Below are positions 53,316 through 62,122 of a stretch of 64,000 nucleotides of DNA, one piece after another. The position numbers and the translations under genes are program-made. This DNA comes from Paenibacillus_D tarimensis_A (GTDB lineage Bacteria; Bacillota; Bacilli; Paenibacillales; Paenibacillaceae): NCBI GenBank assembly GCA_041281825.1, contig CP166298.1, positions 4,650,001 through 4,714,000 on the forward strand, given 5' to 3'. Numbering within the stretch: the first letter of the stretch is position 1; the number at the start of each line of letters is the position of its first letter. Below the pieces are notes generated by a model. It ran no database searches, was not told the DNA's origin, and was given only the letters and a program-made list of their open reading frames with translations.

Positions 53316-54368
53316 ATGATACCCGGAAGTCATCCCGTCATTCAGAACCGAAAATCCGTCTTGAAAGCTCTGGTTCCAGTTTTAGTATTTCTCCTTTTAG
53401 CGGTCTCCGGCTTGTTTTATGTCAAATGGTGGCCCTATTATCATAAGGCACTATTTGCTGCGGAACAACATACGATCGGCGGGTCGATCCTTAATGTCGA
53501 AAACACCCTGGCATCTCTAAGTGCCGCTTCGCAGTATGCCATCTCGTATTTCAAATCGGTATGGAAAGCCGCCGTTCTCGGTATCCTTCTCGGCTCCCTC
53601 GTGCAGGCCGTACTTCCGGCAGACTGGTTGTACAGGCTATTCGGCAAACCGGATTTGAAAAGCACGTTCCTCGGCGGAGCTGTCGCCCTGCCCGGAATGA
53701 TGTGCTCCTGCTGTGCCGCTCCGATTGCCGCCGGGCTGCGCGAGCGCAAAGCATCGGTTGGAGCGAGTCTCGCATTCTGGCTCGGCAATCCGGTGTTAAA
53801 TCCGGCAGTGCTTATTTTTATGACGTTCGTTTTATCGTGGAAATTTACAATACTCCGCCTTGTGTTTGGAGTCATTTTGACATTCGGAGTCAGTTATTTG
53901 GCTAACCGATTTGCCAAGCATGAGACCGCTGCGGATGAAGTGCCCTTGCCCCATACCGAATCCGGAGAAACGGCTTCCATATTTGTACGATGGATGAAAA
54001 GTGCGGCCGCTATAACGATCCATGCCGTTCCCGCCTATGTCATTTCCGTTTTTGTACTAAGTGCGATTCATTCCTTCATGTTTCCGGTTTGGCTGGAGGC
54101 CGGAATATTGGCGGTCATTGTTTTTGCCGTGATCGGCGCATTATTTGTCATACCCACTGCGGCTGAAATACCAATTATTCAATCGTTTCTCTCGTTCGGA
54201 ATGGGAACCGGTCCCGCGGCCGCGTTGCTCGTGACGCTCCCGGCGCTCAGCTTGCCTTCCATTCTACTTGTCTACAAGTCCTTTCCGCGCAAAGTCATTT
54301 GGTTTGTCTTTGCCTCGGTGGTAGGTATCGGGATCCTAAGCGGTCTGATCGGTTCATTTGTATTATAA
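53316..54368 (+). CDS. Permease of the DUF318/ArsP-like family
   Basis: 350 residues, eight or so helices. Two permease repeats: SLVQAVLPADWLYRLFG...GGAVALPGMMCSCCAAPIAAGLRERKASVGASLAFWLGNPVLNPAVL and the second half AVIGALFVIPTAAEIPIIQSFLSFGMGTGPAAALLVTLPALSLPS. The CSCC in the first repeat suggests a metal or metalloid cargo. Divergent from selD across 145 bases. Cargo unproven. Confidence 0.75.
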   Translation: MIPGSHPVIQNRKSVLKALVPVLVFLLLAVSGLFYVKWWPYYHKALFAAEQHTIGGSILNVENTLASLSAASQYAISYFKSVWKAAVLGILLGSLVQAVLPADWLYRLFGKPDLKSTFLGGAVALPGMMCSCCAAPIAAGLRERKASVGASLAFWLGNPVLNPAVLIFMTFVLSWKFTILRLVFGVILTFGVSYLANRFAKHETAADEVPLPHTESGETASIFVRWMKSAAAITIHAVPAYVISVFVLSAIHSFMFPVWLEAGILAVIVFAVIGALFVIPTAAEIPIIQSFLSFGMGTGPAAALLVTLPALSLPSILLVYKSFPRKVIWFVFASVVGIGILSGLIGSFVL

Positions 54369-54405
54369 TTTTCTTCCGTTATTTCAGAGCGAAAGCCGGC
54401 TGCTC

Positions 54406-54759
54406 CTAAGAGCCGCCGGCTTTCACCGTTTCTTCCCTTTTCGATTCGCCGCCTTCGCGCTGCTCCTTCGGTTCCCCTTTATTCTTGCTTGGCACCTTCT
54501 GAAGCACAAAATATGCGCATCCGAAATTGCAGTACTCATTAATATAATCGACTATGCCGGAAAAGGCCGTTTCTTTGTTCGCCTTCGGATGACCTTCTTT
54601 AAAGAACCCTTTCAAGCGAAGCTGGTTGTATCCCCAGTCGCCTATAATATAATCGTACCGGTCCAGCACCTCGCTGTACCGGTCGCGGAACACTTCGGGA
54701 TTCCATGCGTTTTTATGCTCATATACAAGCTCATAGGTTCTGCCGCCGATATGAATCAA
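54406..54759 (-). CDS. yutD: YutD-family protein
   Basis: 117 residues. DUF1027/YutD pattern: YELVYEHKNAWNPEVFRDRYSEVLDRYDYIIGDWGYNQLRLKGFF and YINEYCNFGCAYFVLQK. The tail is Lys/Glu-rich. Function unknown. TTG start eight bases after AAAGGAGTG, 20 bases after lipA, as in B. subtilis. Confidence 0.88.
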   Translation of the reverse strand: MIHIGGRTYELVYEHKNAWNPEVFRDRYSEVLDRYDYIIGDWGYNQLRLKGFFKEGHPKANKETAFSGIVDYINEYCNFGCAYFVLQKVPSKNKGEPKEQREGGESKREETVKAGGS

Positions 54760-54779
54760 GCTGCTTTCACTCCTTTGTA

Positions 54780-55676
54780 CTAATTCGCAGCCGACTGCGC
54801 TTTGGCTGCCGACTGAACTTGTTCATGCGCATGATACGAGCTGCGGACCATCGGACCTGATTCTACATGGCTGAATCCGCGTTTGAGTCCTTCCTGCTTC
54901 AGCATTGCGAACTCATCCGGATGAACGTAGCGTTCGATCGGCAGATGGTTCGGTGTCGGTTGCAAATACTGTCCGAGCGTCAAAATGTTACAATCGACGG
55001 CACGCAAATCATCCATCGCCTGCAATATTTCATCCCATGTCTCGCCCACGCCAAGCATAATGCTCGACTTGGTCGGAATTGCAGGCTTCATCTCCTTGGC
55101 TTTTTTCAACAGCCCGATCGACCGCTCGTACTTCGCTTTTGCCCGTACTCGGTCGGAAAGCCGTTCCACCGTTTCGATATTATGATTGAGAATATCCGGT
55201 TTTGCATCCATGACCGTTTGAAGCGCGTCCCAATTCCCCATAAAATCGGGAATGAGAACTTCGACGCTGCATAACGGCAGCCGTTTCCTGATCGCACGGA
55301 TTGTTTCGGCGAAAACAAACGCCCCGCCGTCGGCCAGATCGTCACGTGCGACCGAAGTGACGACGCAATGGCGCAACCCCATCTGCTCAGCCGCTTCGGC
55401 AACCCGTTCCGGTTCCTTCAGGTCGAGCTCGGTCGGCATCCCTGTTTTTACCGCGCAGAAACGGCATGCCCGCGTGCAAATGTCCCCAAGAATCATAAAG
55501 GTGGCGGTACGGTTTGCCCAGCACTCGTAGATGTTCGGACAACGCGCTTCCTCGCATACCGTGTGAAGTGTCTTCGAACGCATCATATCCTTCAATTCGG
55601 CATAATTGCCGCCGGTAGTCAATTTTATTCTCAGCCAGTCCGGCTTTGCTAATTTTTCCTTGGTTTTCATATTCAT
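54780..55676 (-). CDS. lipA: Lipoyl synthase
   Basis: 298 residues, radical SAM enzyme that inserts two sulfurs into octanoyl-protein. All six cluster cysteines are visible: auxiliary Cys41, Cys46, Cys52 (CEEARCPNIYECW) and SAM cluster Cys67, Cys71, Cys74 (CTRACRFC). The C-terminal RSSYHA closes the family signature. Operon with yutD. Confidence 0.96.
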   Translation of the reverse strand: MNMKTKEKLAKPDWLRIKLTTGGNYAELKDMMRSKTLHTVCEEARCPNIYECWANRTATFMILGDICTRACRFCAVKTGMPTELDLKEPERVAEAAEQMGLRHCVVTSVARDDLADGGAFVFAETIRAIRKRLPLCSVEVLIPDFMGNWDALQTVMDAKPDILNHNIETVERLSDRVRAKAKYERSIGLLKKAKEMKPAIPTKSSIMLGVGETWDEILQAMDDLRAVDCNILTLGQYLQPTPNHLPIERYVHPDEFAMLKQEGLKRGFSHVESGPMVRSSYHAHEQVQSAAKAQSAAN

Positions 55677-55784
55677 GTAGGCATCCCTGCTTTCATAAAC
55701 GCTTGAATAGTACTATTATAGCACGAATCGGATAAAAACCAATGATTTGCAAACCATAACATATAGGTAAGGAGGTGAATTGGG

Positions 55785-56831
55785 TTGAATAACATGTTTA
55801 AGCTGGTGCGGAGTATCCTGCTTACGGCAATAACGGCAGGCCTTCTGTTATCCGCTCCGGCTGAACAGGCAAATGCCGCACCCGTTAAGCAGAACAAGCC
55901 CGCTCCGGCAAAGGATGAGATCTTCGTTCAGCGCCGCGACCTGTTTGAACGGGTAAGCGCCTTGACGGGTATTCCATGGTATAACCTGGCCGCCATCGAT
56001 CAATATGAGCGCACATTGACGATTGCGCACCCCAAAAAGAGACCGAAGCCTTCCGGTCTTGTCGGCATATACATCCCTCCCGAGAAATGGGCAGGGTATT
56101 TAAATCCGGATAACGAGGATACGGCTCCGGCCTCCATACGCTGGTTCAGCGGCCTCGGCCAGGACGGCAACGGCGATGGAAAAGCTGACGCGTTTAACGA
56201 TGCCGATTTGCTCTTAACCATTGCGCATCATGTGCTTAAATTCGGGACGTCGGAGGAAGATTTCGCCATCGGCTTGTGGGAATACTATCACAATACCCGT
56301 GCAGTACAGCGCATCATTCAGTTTTCGAAAATTTACGCCGCATTGGACCGATTGGATCTTTTCGACCACGCTTTCCCGCTTCCTGTCGGAACCCATTATT
56401 CATATCGCAGTACCTGGGGAGCAGGACGAGGGTGGGGCGGAAACCGGATTCACGAAGGGACCGACCTATTCGCCGATTACGGGCTTCCCGTGCGCAGCAC
56501 CTGTTACGGAATTGTTGAAATTAAAGGCTGGAACAAATACGGCGGCTGGCGAATCGGCATCCGGGACTTGAACAATATTTACCACTACTACGCGCATTTA
56601 TCCGGCTTCGAGAAATCGGTTAAAGTCGGTGATATCGTCAAACCGGGTCAGACGATCGGATGGGTCGGCAGCTCCGGTTACGGAAAACCGGGCACCCAAG
56701 GGAAGTTCCCGCCTCATCTGCATTACGGCGTTTACCGCGACAGAGGTTTGATTGAATGGGCGTTCGACCCTTATCCGATGCTGCACCAATGGGAGCGTCT
56801 GGACCGCATGAATAAAAGAAAGAAAAAATAA
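55785..56831 (+). CDS. lytH: M23-family peptidase, LytH-like, sporulation
   Basis: 348 residues. Signal peptide to QANAAP, a linker domain (about 45-200) and a C-terminal LytM domain with the zinc ligands HEGTDLFADYG and HLHYG. B. subtilis LytH (YunA) trims cortex peptides as an L-Ala-D-Glu peptidase and lies in the same position next to lipA and yunB. TTG start seven bases after AAGGAGGTG. Converges with yunB 14 bases away. Confidence 0.85.
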   Translation: MNNMFKLVRSILLTAITAGLLLSAPAEQANAAPVKQNKPAPAKDEIFVQRRDLFERVSALTGIPWYNLAAIDQYERTLTIAHPKKRPKPSGLVGIYIPPEKWAGYLNPDNEDTAPASIRWFSGLGQDGNGDGKADAFNDADLLLTIAHHVLKFGTSEEDFAIGLWEYYHNTRAVQRIIQFSKIYAALDRLDLFDHAFPLPVGTHYSYRSTWGAGRGWGGNRIHEGTDLFADYGLPVRSTCYGIVEIKGWNKYGGWRIGIRDLNNIYHYYAHLSGFEKSVKVGDIVKPGQTIGWVGSSGYGKPGTQGKFPPHLHYGVYRDRGLIEWAFDPYPMLHQWERLDRMNKRKKK

Positions 56832-56845
56832 GGCTCCGAACGAGT

Positions 56846-57667
56846 TCATTCACCGCTTTCCTGATTGCCGTCCAGCTCCTCCAACGGCATTTCGGGAAGC
56901 GGTTCTTTATTATCCAAGCTTCCTCCCGGATTCATCGGCAGCGAAATGTTCGGCGGATTACCGCCCGCACCGCCTACCGGGTTTCCTTTGTTATCGTAGT
57001 AATACATCGGCACGTCCCCGACGACAAGCAGATAAGAAATCGGAATTTCCGTTTCCACAAGCTCCGGTTTGGTGTCGAATGGAATAATAATCGCTACTTC
57101 CGCCATAATGCGGATATAGACCTCAACCAGAATCATATTGATTCCGGCGTCCTTCTGCCGTGTATTCAGATCAACCTGAACCGCGCCCATCGGCTCGAAT
57201 TTGACCGGCACACGCGGTCCGAACGAGGCAATGATTGCGCTTCCCAGAGCCTGCCCGACGGGAATATGCTCCGGCACCTTATTTATTGTTTTTAACGCAT
57301 TCTCCACCGTGTTGATTGTCTGGGAGGTGATACGCATATGTTCATTGTAATTGATCATAAAGCCGGACACTTTTCCCTCGCCGTTCATTTTCCAATCGAT
57401 CAGCTTCTCGGCTTCCGAACTCTGCGAGACCTGTTCGCTGATCGCTTTGTTGATTGCCTCGGTGGCAATTTTTTTTACGCGGATCGTAGCGACGTGCATA
57501 AGCGGCGTCCGGAGATTCTTCTCGACAAATATAAAAAATTGAAAGGAGAATACAAACAGAATAAGCAATACAATGAGCCACATTGTCCGTTTGCTCATTT
57601 TGCCCGCGATTCCGCTTCCGCTCTGGCCCCGGCTTCTGCTTCGCCAGCGTCTTCTTCTCCATGCCAT
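56846..57667 (-). CDS. yunB: Sporulation protein YunB
   Basis: 273 residues. Basic N-terminus (WRRRRWRSRSRG), one membrane helix (TMWLIVLLILFVFSFQFFIFV), then the YunB body: ATIRVKKIATEAINKAISEQV, VPVGQALGSAI-like IPVGQALGSAIIASFGPRVPVKF, and VEVYIRIMAEVAIIIPF. Expressed in the mother cell in B. subtilis. The Pro/Gly-rich tail is longer than usual. ATG 57667 follows AAGGAGGAG; the upstream frame is not supported. Confidence 0.9.
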   Translation of the reverse strand: MAWRRRRWRSRSRGQSGSGIAGKMSKRTMWLIVLLILFVFSFQFFIFVEKNLRTPLMHVATIRVKKIATEAINKAISEQVSQSSEAEKLIDWKMNGEGKVSGFMINYNEHMRITSQTINTVENALKTINKVPEHIPVGQALGSAIIASFGPRVPVKFEPMGAVQVDLNTRQKDAGINMILVEVYIRIMAEVAIIIPFDTKPELVETEIPISYLLVVGDVPMYYYDNKGNPVGGAGGNPPNISLPMNPGGSLDNKEPLPEMPLEELDGNQESGE

Positions 57668-57881
57668 GATTCTGCTCCTCCTTCCGTCTCCGCTGCTGCC
57701 GGCTTTGTCCAGTGCTCTATTCAAAAACATATGCAGCTTATCCGCAAAAAAGAAGAAGACTCCTAAGAGGCGGAAGGCCTGTCCAATCTTTGGACAGGCG
57801 CTTCTGTCATACACCGAAAGCGGATAATTGAGAAAGGAACGGCCGCCGCTCGGCAGCGGCCAGACTCATACCGCTTGGCTG

Positions 57882-58262
57882 TTATCTTTTATATGAGCGG
57901 CGCTTCCCGGATGCGCGCGGCCGTTTGCGATGCGGCCTCATGGTATTGCCGTGCATTACCGCTTTCGTTCCGGCCAGGGGGCCAAAAGATCCAAACGATC
58001 CCAGCAGCTTAAACATCTGTTGAAATTGCTGAAACATGCCCATCATTTTTTGAAATTTACCGACAGTGCCCATGATTCCGTCAATCCCGCCGAACCGGTC
58101 TAACATGCCGAACATATCGCCAGTCGGGCTGCCGTCTGCAGAGGGGACCGATGCGGCACCCTGCTGGGGACTAAACAAGCCCGGAAACATAGCCTGATTA
58201 AGATAAGGGCCCTTTTTCTTTGCTGTCTTTATGGCCGTTCTACCTTGTTGTGCGGACTTCAT
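57882..58262 (-). CDS. Gly/Met/Phe-rich basic protein, possible spore coat protein
   Basis: 126 residues. A central amphipathic stretch (MFGMLDRFGGIDGIMGTVGK, FQKMMGMFQQFQQMFKLLG) and a very basic tail (RPHRKRPRASGKRRSYKR). This build recalls YqfQ/VrrA-like and YppG-like spore proteins, but I cannot assign a family. It sits between yunB and the coat transglutaminase gene, so a coat role, perhaps as a cross-linking substrate (Gln-Gln and Lys rich), is reasonable inference. Confidence 0.5.
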   Translation of the reverse strand: MKSAQQGRTAIKTAKKKGPYLNQAMFPGLFSPQQGAASVPSADGSPTGDMFGMLDRFGGIDGIMGTVGKFQKMMGMFQQFQQMFKLLGSFGSFGPLAGTKAVMHGNTMRPHRKRPRASGKRRSYKR

Positions 58263-58404
58263 GCTGCATTTTCATCCTTTCGAAGTAATAAGAATCAACG
58301 CTCATCATCAGGATATGTGCAGCACTTCAAAATCGTATAGGTCTTCATCCGGGGTATAGCCGGCATGGTGCAGAATTTCTAAACGCGGTTCATGCTCGCA
58401 AACC

Positions 58405-59241
58405 TTAAGCCTCGACATAACCTAAGGCTCCAATTTTTGCGGTTACGAGCTTCGGATTGAATCGCTGTATCGAGCCGTAATCGTCGAGACCTCCACCCAC
58501 GCCCGTTGAGAGCCGGTATATATATTTAAAATCGGGGAAAGTGGCCTGATCCAAAAGATAAGCGGATTGCGTAGAATTCGGCCTCCTCACCGCATTGAGT
58601 CCGGCAATGATCTTTTCCCCTGTCCCAATGCCCATTCCGTGTCCGAAATAGAGATTGTCACCCAGCATAACGACATTTAATCCCTGCCATTCCGGGGTTT
58701 GCGGGTTCACATCAGGATTAATGAAATAGAGGATATCGCCCGGGTCGCTGACGTAGTTATTTTTTATGGTGATCAACCGGAGGTCTTTGTCATAATTCCA
58801 GTCATATAAAAGAAGGTCGGAATAAAAACGGTTAAAGCTTTGCTCGCCTATGGAATCAAGAACAGCCTTGTATAATACAATTACCATTGCCGTGGCGCAC
58901 TCAAAAGCGTACAAAAAACCGTTGGTAAAGATATCCCTGATCGCCGCTGAAGGCCTCACTTCCCTCTTCAGTGAAAATCCGCCATTCTCAGTGCGATTCC
59001 AATACAGCGGGTTGCATCTTGATTGCTTGAAAGTAGAGAATGTCGCTCCGCTCCTCGACAGCGCTTGCGCGGCATTCATGAGGTTAATCCTTAAATCCAG
59101 TTCAAACCTCAGCTGAGAAAACGATTCATATCTATATACGATGGAACTTCGGTCCTTCCGCATAAGTATGAATCGTTCCATTCCTGTAAAGGATGACGCA
59201 TCGATCACGCTCATTCCCGCAACTTCAATCACAATTCTCAT
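58405..59241 (-). CDS. tgl: Spore coat protein-glutamine gamma-glutamyltransferase
   Basis: 278 residues. Catalytic Cys115 in NGFLYAFECATAMVIVLYKA, with FELDLRINLMNAAQAL, DILYFINPDVNPQTPEWQG and GHGMGIGTGEKII as in Bacillus Tgl. It cross-links coat proteins through Gln-Lys bonds. The N-terminus is slightly longer than in B. subtilis; a GTG four codons in is an alternative start. Sporulation neighbourhood. Confidence 0.93.
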   Translation of the reverse strand: MRIVIEVAGMSVIDASSFTGMERFILMRKDRSSIVYRYESFSQLRFELDLRINLMNAAQALSRSGATFSTFKQSRCNPLYWNRTENGGFSLKREVRPSAAIRDIFTNGFLYAFECATAMVIVLYKAVLDSIGEQSFNRFYSDLLLYDWNYDKDLRLITIKNNYVSDPGDILYFINPDVNPQTPEWQGLNVVMLGDNLYFGHGMGIGTGEKIIAGLNAVRRPNSTQSAYLLDQATFPDFKYIYRLSTGVGGGLDDYGSIQRFNPKLVTAKIGALGYVEA

Positions 59242-59310
59242 TCCTTCCCCAACAGTAGATAACAGCCCGATTTCTTTATCATATTCAAACGCCTATCATA
59301 AATGTGAAAA

Positions 59311-59355
59311 AAGACCGGAAATTGACCGTAAAACAACCGGTCAGTTTCCAGTCTT
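59311..59355 (-). terminator. Terminator of the NlpC/P60 gene
   Basis: 18-base arms (59311-59328 and 59338-59355) with few mismatches and a T-rich tail on the minus strand. Confidence 0.85.
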
Positions 59356-59380
59356 TATAAAGTGCAGAAATAAGGAATGA

Positions 59381-59929
59381 TTAGTTTCCAATAATTCTGC
59401 GGGCCGTAATATAGTGATCATCCCACCATCCGCTAACAATGCTGTTATACTTTACGCCGCCTTTGCCAAACGTATGAATCATCATGCCATGTCCGACATA
59501 GATACCGACATGCCCGATTTTCTGGATACCCTTTTTATTTACTCTTGAAGATGTAGAGAAGAACACGAGGTCCCCGACTTTAAGGTTCGACTTGCTTACA
59601 TATCTTCCTTCTCTCGCTTGATCGCGGGAGACGCGAGGCAGCTTAATTCCGATTCTTGCGAAAACCGTTTTTGTAAACGAAGAACAGTCCATCGTTCTGG
59701 TTTGGCCGTATTTTGCTCCAAATTCATATGGTGTTCCAAGATATTCTCTGCCGTAGATGACGGTTTTCAGCCGCGTTTTGCTTTCCTGGGACAAGTTATC
59801 CGAGTTCAGCATAGACTTATCGGAATTATGATACGCATCGGCCGTACCTGTAAAAGAACCGGTAAACATCAATGCGAATGCAATCGCCAACGCACTAGTC
59901 TTAAGAATGATATTTTTAAATTTGTACAC
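59381..59929 (-). CDS. Secreted NlpC/P60 peptidoglycan endopeptidase
   Basis: 182 residues. Signal peptide (about 1-33, cut near TADAYH), then an NlpC/P60 domain with catalytic Cys82 (DCSSF), His140 (GHVGIYVG) and a third polar residue at His152 (MMIHTFG). Cuts gamma-D-Glu to diamino acid bonds in the cell wall. GTG start seven bases after AAGGAGG. A tandem leader module precedes the ribosome site. Confidence 0.93.
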   Translation of the reverse strand: MYKFKNIILKTSALAIAFALMFTGSFTGTADAYHNSDKSMLNSDNLSQESKTRLKTVIYGREYLGTPYEFGAKYGQTRTMDCSSFTKTVFARIGIKLPRVSRDQAREGRYVSKSNLKVGDLVFFSTSSRVNKKGIQKIGHVGIYVGHGMMIHTFGKGGVKYNSIVSGWWDDHYITARRIIGN

Positions 59930-59942
59930 GATATTTCCTCCT

Positions 59943-60022
59943 TATATAGGGATCTTTGAGGAAGCTCAAAGTCTCTCCGATGACATAGGGATCTTTGACC
60001 CGGGCTCAAAGTCTCTCTGCTT
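59943..60022 (-). repeat. Leader hairpin module, tandem copy, before the NlpC/P60 gene
   Basis: Two full modules head to tail without a half module. Stems are kept while the loops differ: CTTTGAG / CTCAAAG with loop CTTC in mRNA sense (59954-59971), and CTTTGA / TCAAAG with a GC-rich centre (59993-60011). Confidence 0.8.
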
Positions 60023-60135
60023 AGTATTTCGTGGCGCCACTCCATCAACTCGTGACTAGAGTAACATGTGATCAGCAGGCGCAGCATCCCCAAATTATTA
60101 CCATCCGGTTATAAATTAAAGGCTTTAATAAATGC

Positions 60136-60178
60136 AAAAAATCCTGACAGATCAACGGTTTATTGATCTTCAGGACTT
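60136..60178 (-). terminator. Terminator of the SpoU methylase gene
   Basis: Stem TCCTGACAGATCAA / TTGATCTTCAGGA followed on the minus strand by TTTTTT. Confidence 0.85.
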
Positions 60179-60238
60179 TCTGCGGCTAACTTGATTATGT
60201 AAAAATTCTAATGTTTCATCCTACGCAAGCTAATACTT

Positions 60239-61042
60239 TTATCCTTTGACCGTTTCCCGCTGCCGCAGCGCTTCATACAAAAGCACAGTCGCGGCCATTG
60301 CAACATTAAGCGATTCTGCGCGGCCGCGCATCGGGATCAGTACGGTCTCGTCGACCATTCTTTCCGCGTGGGGGGACAGGCCGTTCGACTCATTGCCCAT
60401 AAGGAGCCAGGTCGATTGGGTCCAATCCGCATCATAACACGACTTGACAGCCTGCAGACTTGTTCCGGTGAGCCGAATGCCGCGCTTCTTCGCTTCCGGC
60501 AGCAGGGTTGCCAAATCGGCTTCAATAATCGGTAAATGAAAAATCGATCCCATCGTTGACCTTACCGTCTTCGGATTGTAAAGATCTACGCAGTCTTTCC
60601 CGAGCACTACAGCGTCGGCTCCTACGGCGTCAGCACTCCGTATGATTGTGCCTGCATTGCCGGGGTCGCGTATGCCGTCCATCACAACGACAAGCGCACC
60701 GGTGCAGAACAGCGGCTCATGCGAAGGTTTGCTTTTTCTCACAATCGCAAATACCGGAGGAGCCGTATCCGTTCCGGTGCATTTGGCCATCACATGCGTC
60801 GATGCCGTGATCCATTCGATTCCGCCTGAAGCGGAGGTCGAGGCCGCTTTCAGTTCATGCGGGATGCCCCGTTCCGAATCATAGACGATACAATCCACAT
60901 CCGCACCTGCGGCTATAGCCTCCATGACCAAATGAATGCCTTCAATAAGGAATTTTCCGCTTTTTTCTCTGTGTTTCTTCTCAAGCAGTCCGGCCCATTC
61001 CTTTACGCGGGCGTTTTGGACCGAGGTGATCTGTGCATGCAT
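60239..61042 (-). CDS. SpoU/TrmH-family RNA 2'-O-methyltransferase (YsgA-like)
   Basis: 267 residues. An N-terminal substrate-binding domain (KFLIEGIHLVMEAI) is joined to a SPOUT domain: motif 1 DGIRDPGNAGTIIRSADAVG, motif 2 LLMGNESNGLSP, motif 3 AESLNVAMAATVLLYE. Methylates a ribose in rRNA or tRNA. Neighbour of sspI, as ysgA in B. subtilis. It follows the trkA-type gene by six bases. Confidence 0.92.
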   Translation of the reverse strand: MHAQITSVQNARVKEWAGLLEKKHREKSGKFLIEGIHLVMEAIAAGADVDCIVYDSERGIPHELKAASTSASGGIEWITASTHVMAKCTGTDTAPPVFAIVRKSKPSHEPLFCTGALVVVMDGIRDPGNAGTIIRSADAVGADAVVLGKDCVDLYNPKTVRSTMGSIFHLPIIEADLATLLPEAKKRGIRLTGTSLQAVKSCYDADWTQSTWLLMGNESNGLSPHAERMVDETVLIPMRGRAESLNVAMAATVLLYEALRQRETVKG

Positions 61043-61048
61043 CCTGCA

Positions 61049-61714
61049 TCAGCCTTCCGAGTAAGCGAGCTCAAGGCCCGTCAAGTCAGTATTTTTGCCG
61101 ACGACGATCAGAATATCGCCTTCCCGGATCATATCTTCCGCATGCGGTGAGATATTCATGTCGGCGCCGGACTTAATTCCCATCACATTGCAGCGGTGCT
61201 TGGCGCGAATATCCAGCTGTTTCAGGTTTTTGCCGATCATGCGTACCGGGGCTTTAATCTCCGCAATGCTGTAATCATCGGATAATTCAATAAAATCGAG
61301 GATGTTCGGTGAAATAAGATGATGCGCAACCCGGAGTCCCATATCACGTTCCGGGAAGACGACTTTGTCTGCGCCGATCTTTTCCAATACTTTGCCATGC
61401 AATTCGTTCTGCGCTTTAACGATAATCGTGCCGACACCCAAATCTTTCAGGATTAAAGTCGTCAAAATGCTGGATTGGATGTCTTGCCCGATAGCAACAA
61501 CAACAACGTCGAAATTGCGGATGCCGATTGCACGCATCGCTTCCTCATCCGTGGAATCCGCGGATACCGCGTGCGTCACGATGTTGACCACATCTTGAAT
61601 CTTCTGCTCCCTGGAATCGATAGCCAAAACTTCAAATCCCATTTGCGACAAGGCCTGCGCTACGCTGGAGCCGAATCGGCCCATTCCGATGACTGCATAT
61701 TGTTTTCTTGCCAA
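61049..61714 (-). CDS. TrkA-N/KtrA-type potassium channel regulator
   Basis: 221 residues. RCK N-lobe with GMGRFGSSVAQALSQMG (NAD or nucleotide site), then the TrkA-C domain (IAEIKAPVRMIGKNLKQLDI, GDILIVVGKN). A KtrA/KtrC gating subunit that pairs with a KtrB/D membrane pore, which is not encoded here. KtrC-like solo genes are usual in Bacillus. TTG start after GGAGAGGAG. Confidence 0.92.
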   Translation of the reverse strand: MARKQYAVIGMGRFGSSVAQALSQMGFEVLAIDSREQKIQDVVNIVTHAVSADSTDEEAMRAIGIRNFDVVVVAIGQDIQSSILTTLILKDLGVGTIIVKAQNELHGKVLEKIGADKVVFPERDMGLRVAHHLISPNILDFIELSDDYSIAEIKAPVRMIGKNLKQLDIRAKHRCNVMGIKSGADMNISPHAEDMIREGDILIVVGKNTDLTGLELAYSEG

Positions 61715-61894
61715 TCTTTACATCTCCTCTCCACAACAACCGGCAAATCTTATATAAGCTGTGTTAACTTTTCTTTCGTTCCCATGCTTACCATTATACC
61801 ATACCCGCATTTGGTTTTCCGTATATCGACTCGGATGAAACCAAGCCTTAACGGACATATTAAGCAAGACAACGAAGGATGGAGGGAACATGAC

Positions 61895-62122
61895 TTGAAC
61901 AATTTGAATTTGCGGCAAGCAATCATTATGCGCGTTCATGACAAATCCCAGGAAGATCTGCGTGACGTTATCGAAGGCTCCATTGGCGACGATGAGCGCA
62001 CACTTCCGGGTCTTGGTGTTCTGTTTGAATTGATCTGGCAAAAAAGCGATTTGAATATGCAAAAGGCCATGATCGAGTCACTCCACAGCAGTCTGCAAAG
62101 CCAGCCATCGTTTTCAGGCTGA
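61895..62122 (+). CDS. sspI: Small acid-soluble spore protein SspI
   Basis: 75 residues. NLNLRQAIIMRVHDKSQEDLRDVIEGSIGDDERTLPGLGVLFELIW matches SspI, with a typical NLRxAI start and LPGLGVLFEVIW core. Packaged in the spore core. TTG 61895 lies eight bases after GGAGGG; the longer upstream frame overlaps trkA antisense and is ignored. The 3' end overlaps phnM by nine bases. Confidence 0.93.
   Translation: MNNLNLRQAIIMRVHDKSQEDLRDVIEGSIGDDERTLPGLGVLFELIWQKSDLNMQKAMIESLHSSLQSQPSFSG

Larger units (their letters stand above)
59930..60238. other. Leader and promoter region of the NlpC/P60 gene
   Basis: No gene. From left to right: ribosome site, two leader modules, about 110 bases with no clear promoter match, and the terminator of the SpoU methylase gene. 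Confidence 0.5.

Noticed and set aside
61792..61798. Sigma-G -10 (CATTATA) upstream of sspI
   Set aside because: The -10 fits but no GMATR-type -35 lies at the right distance, so it is not reported as a promoter.
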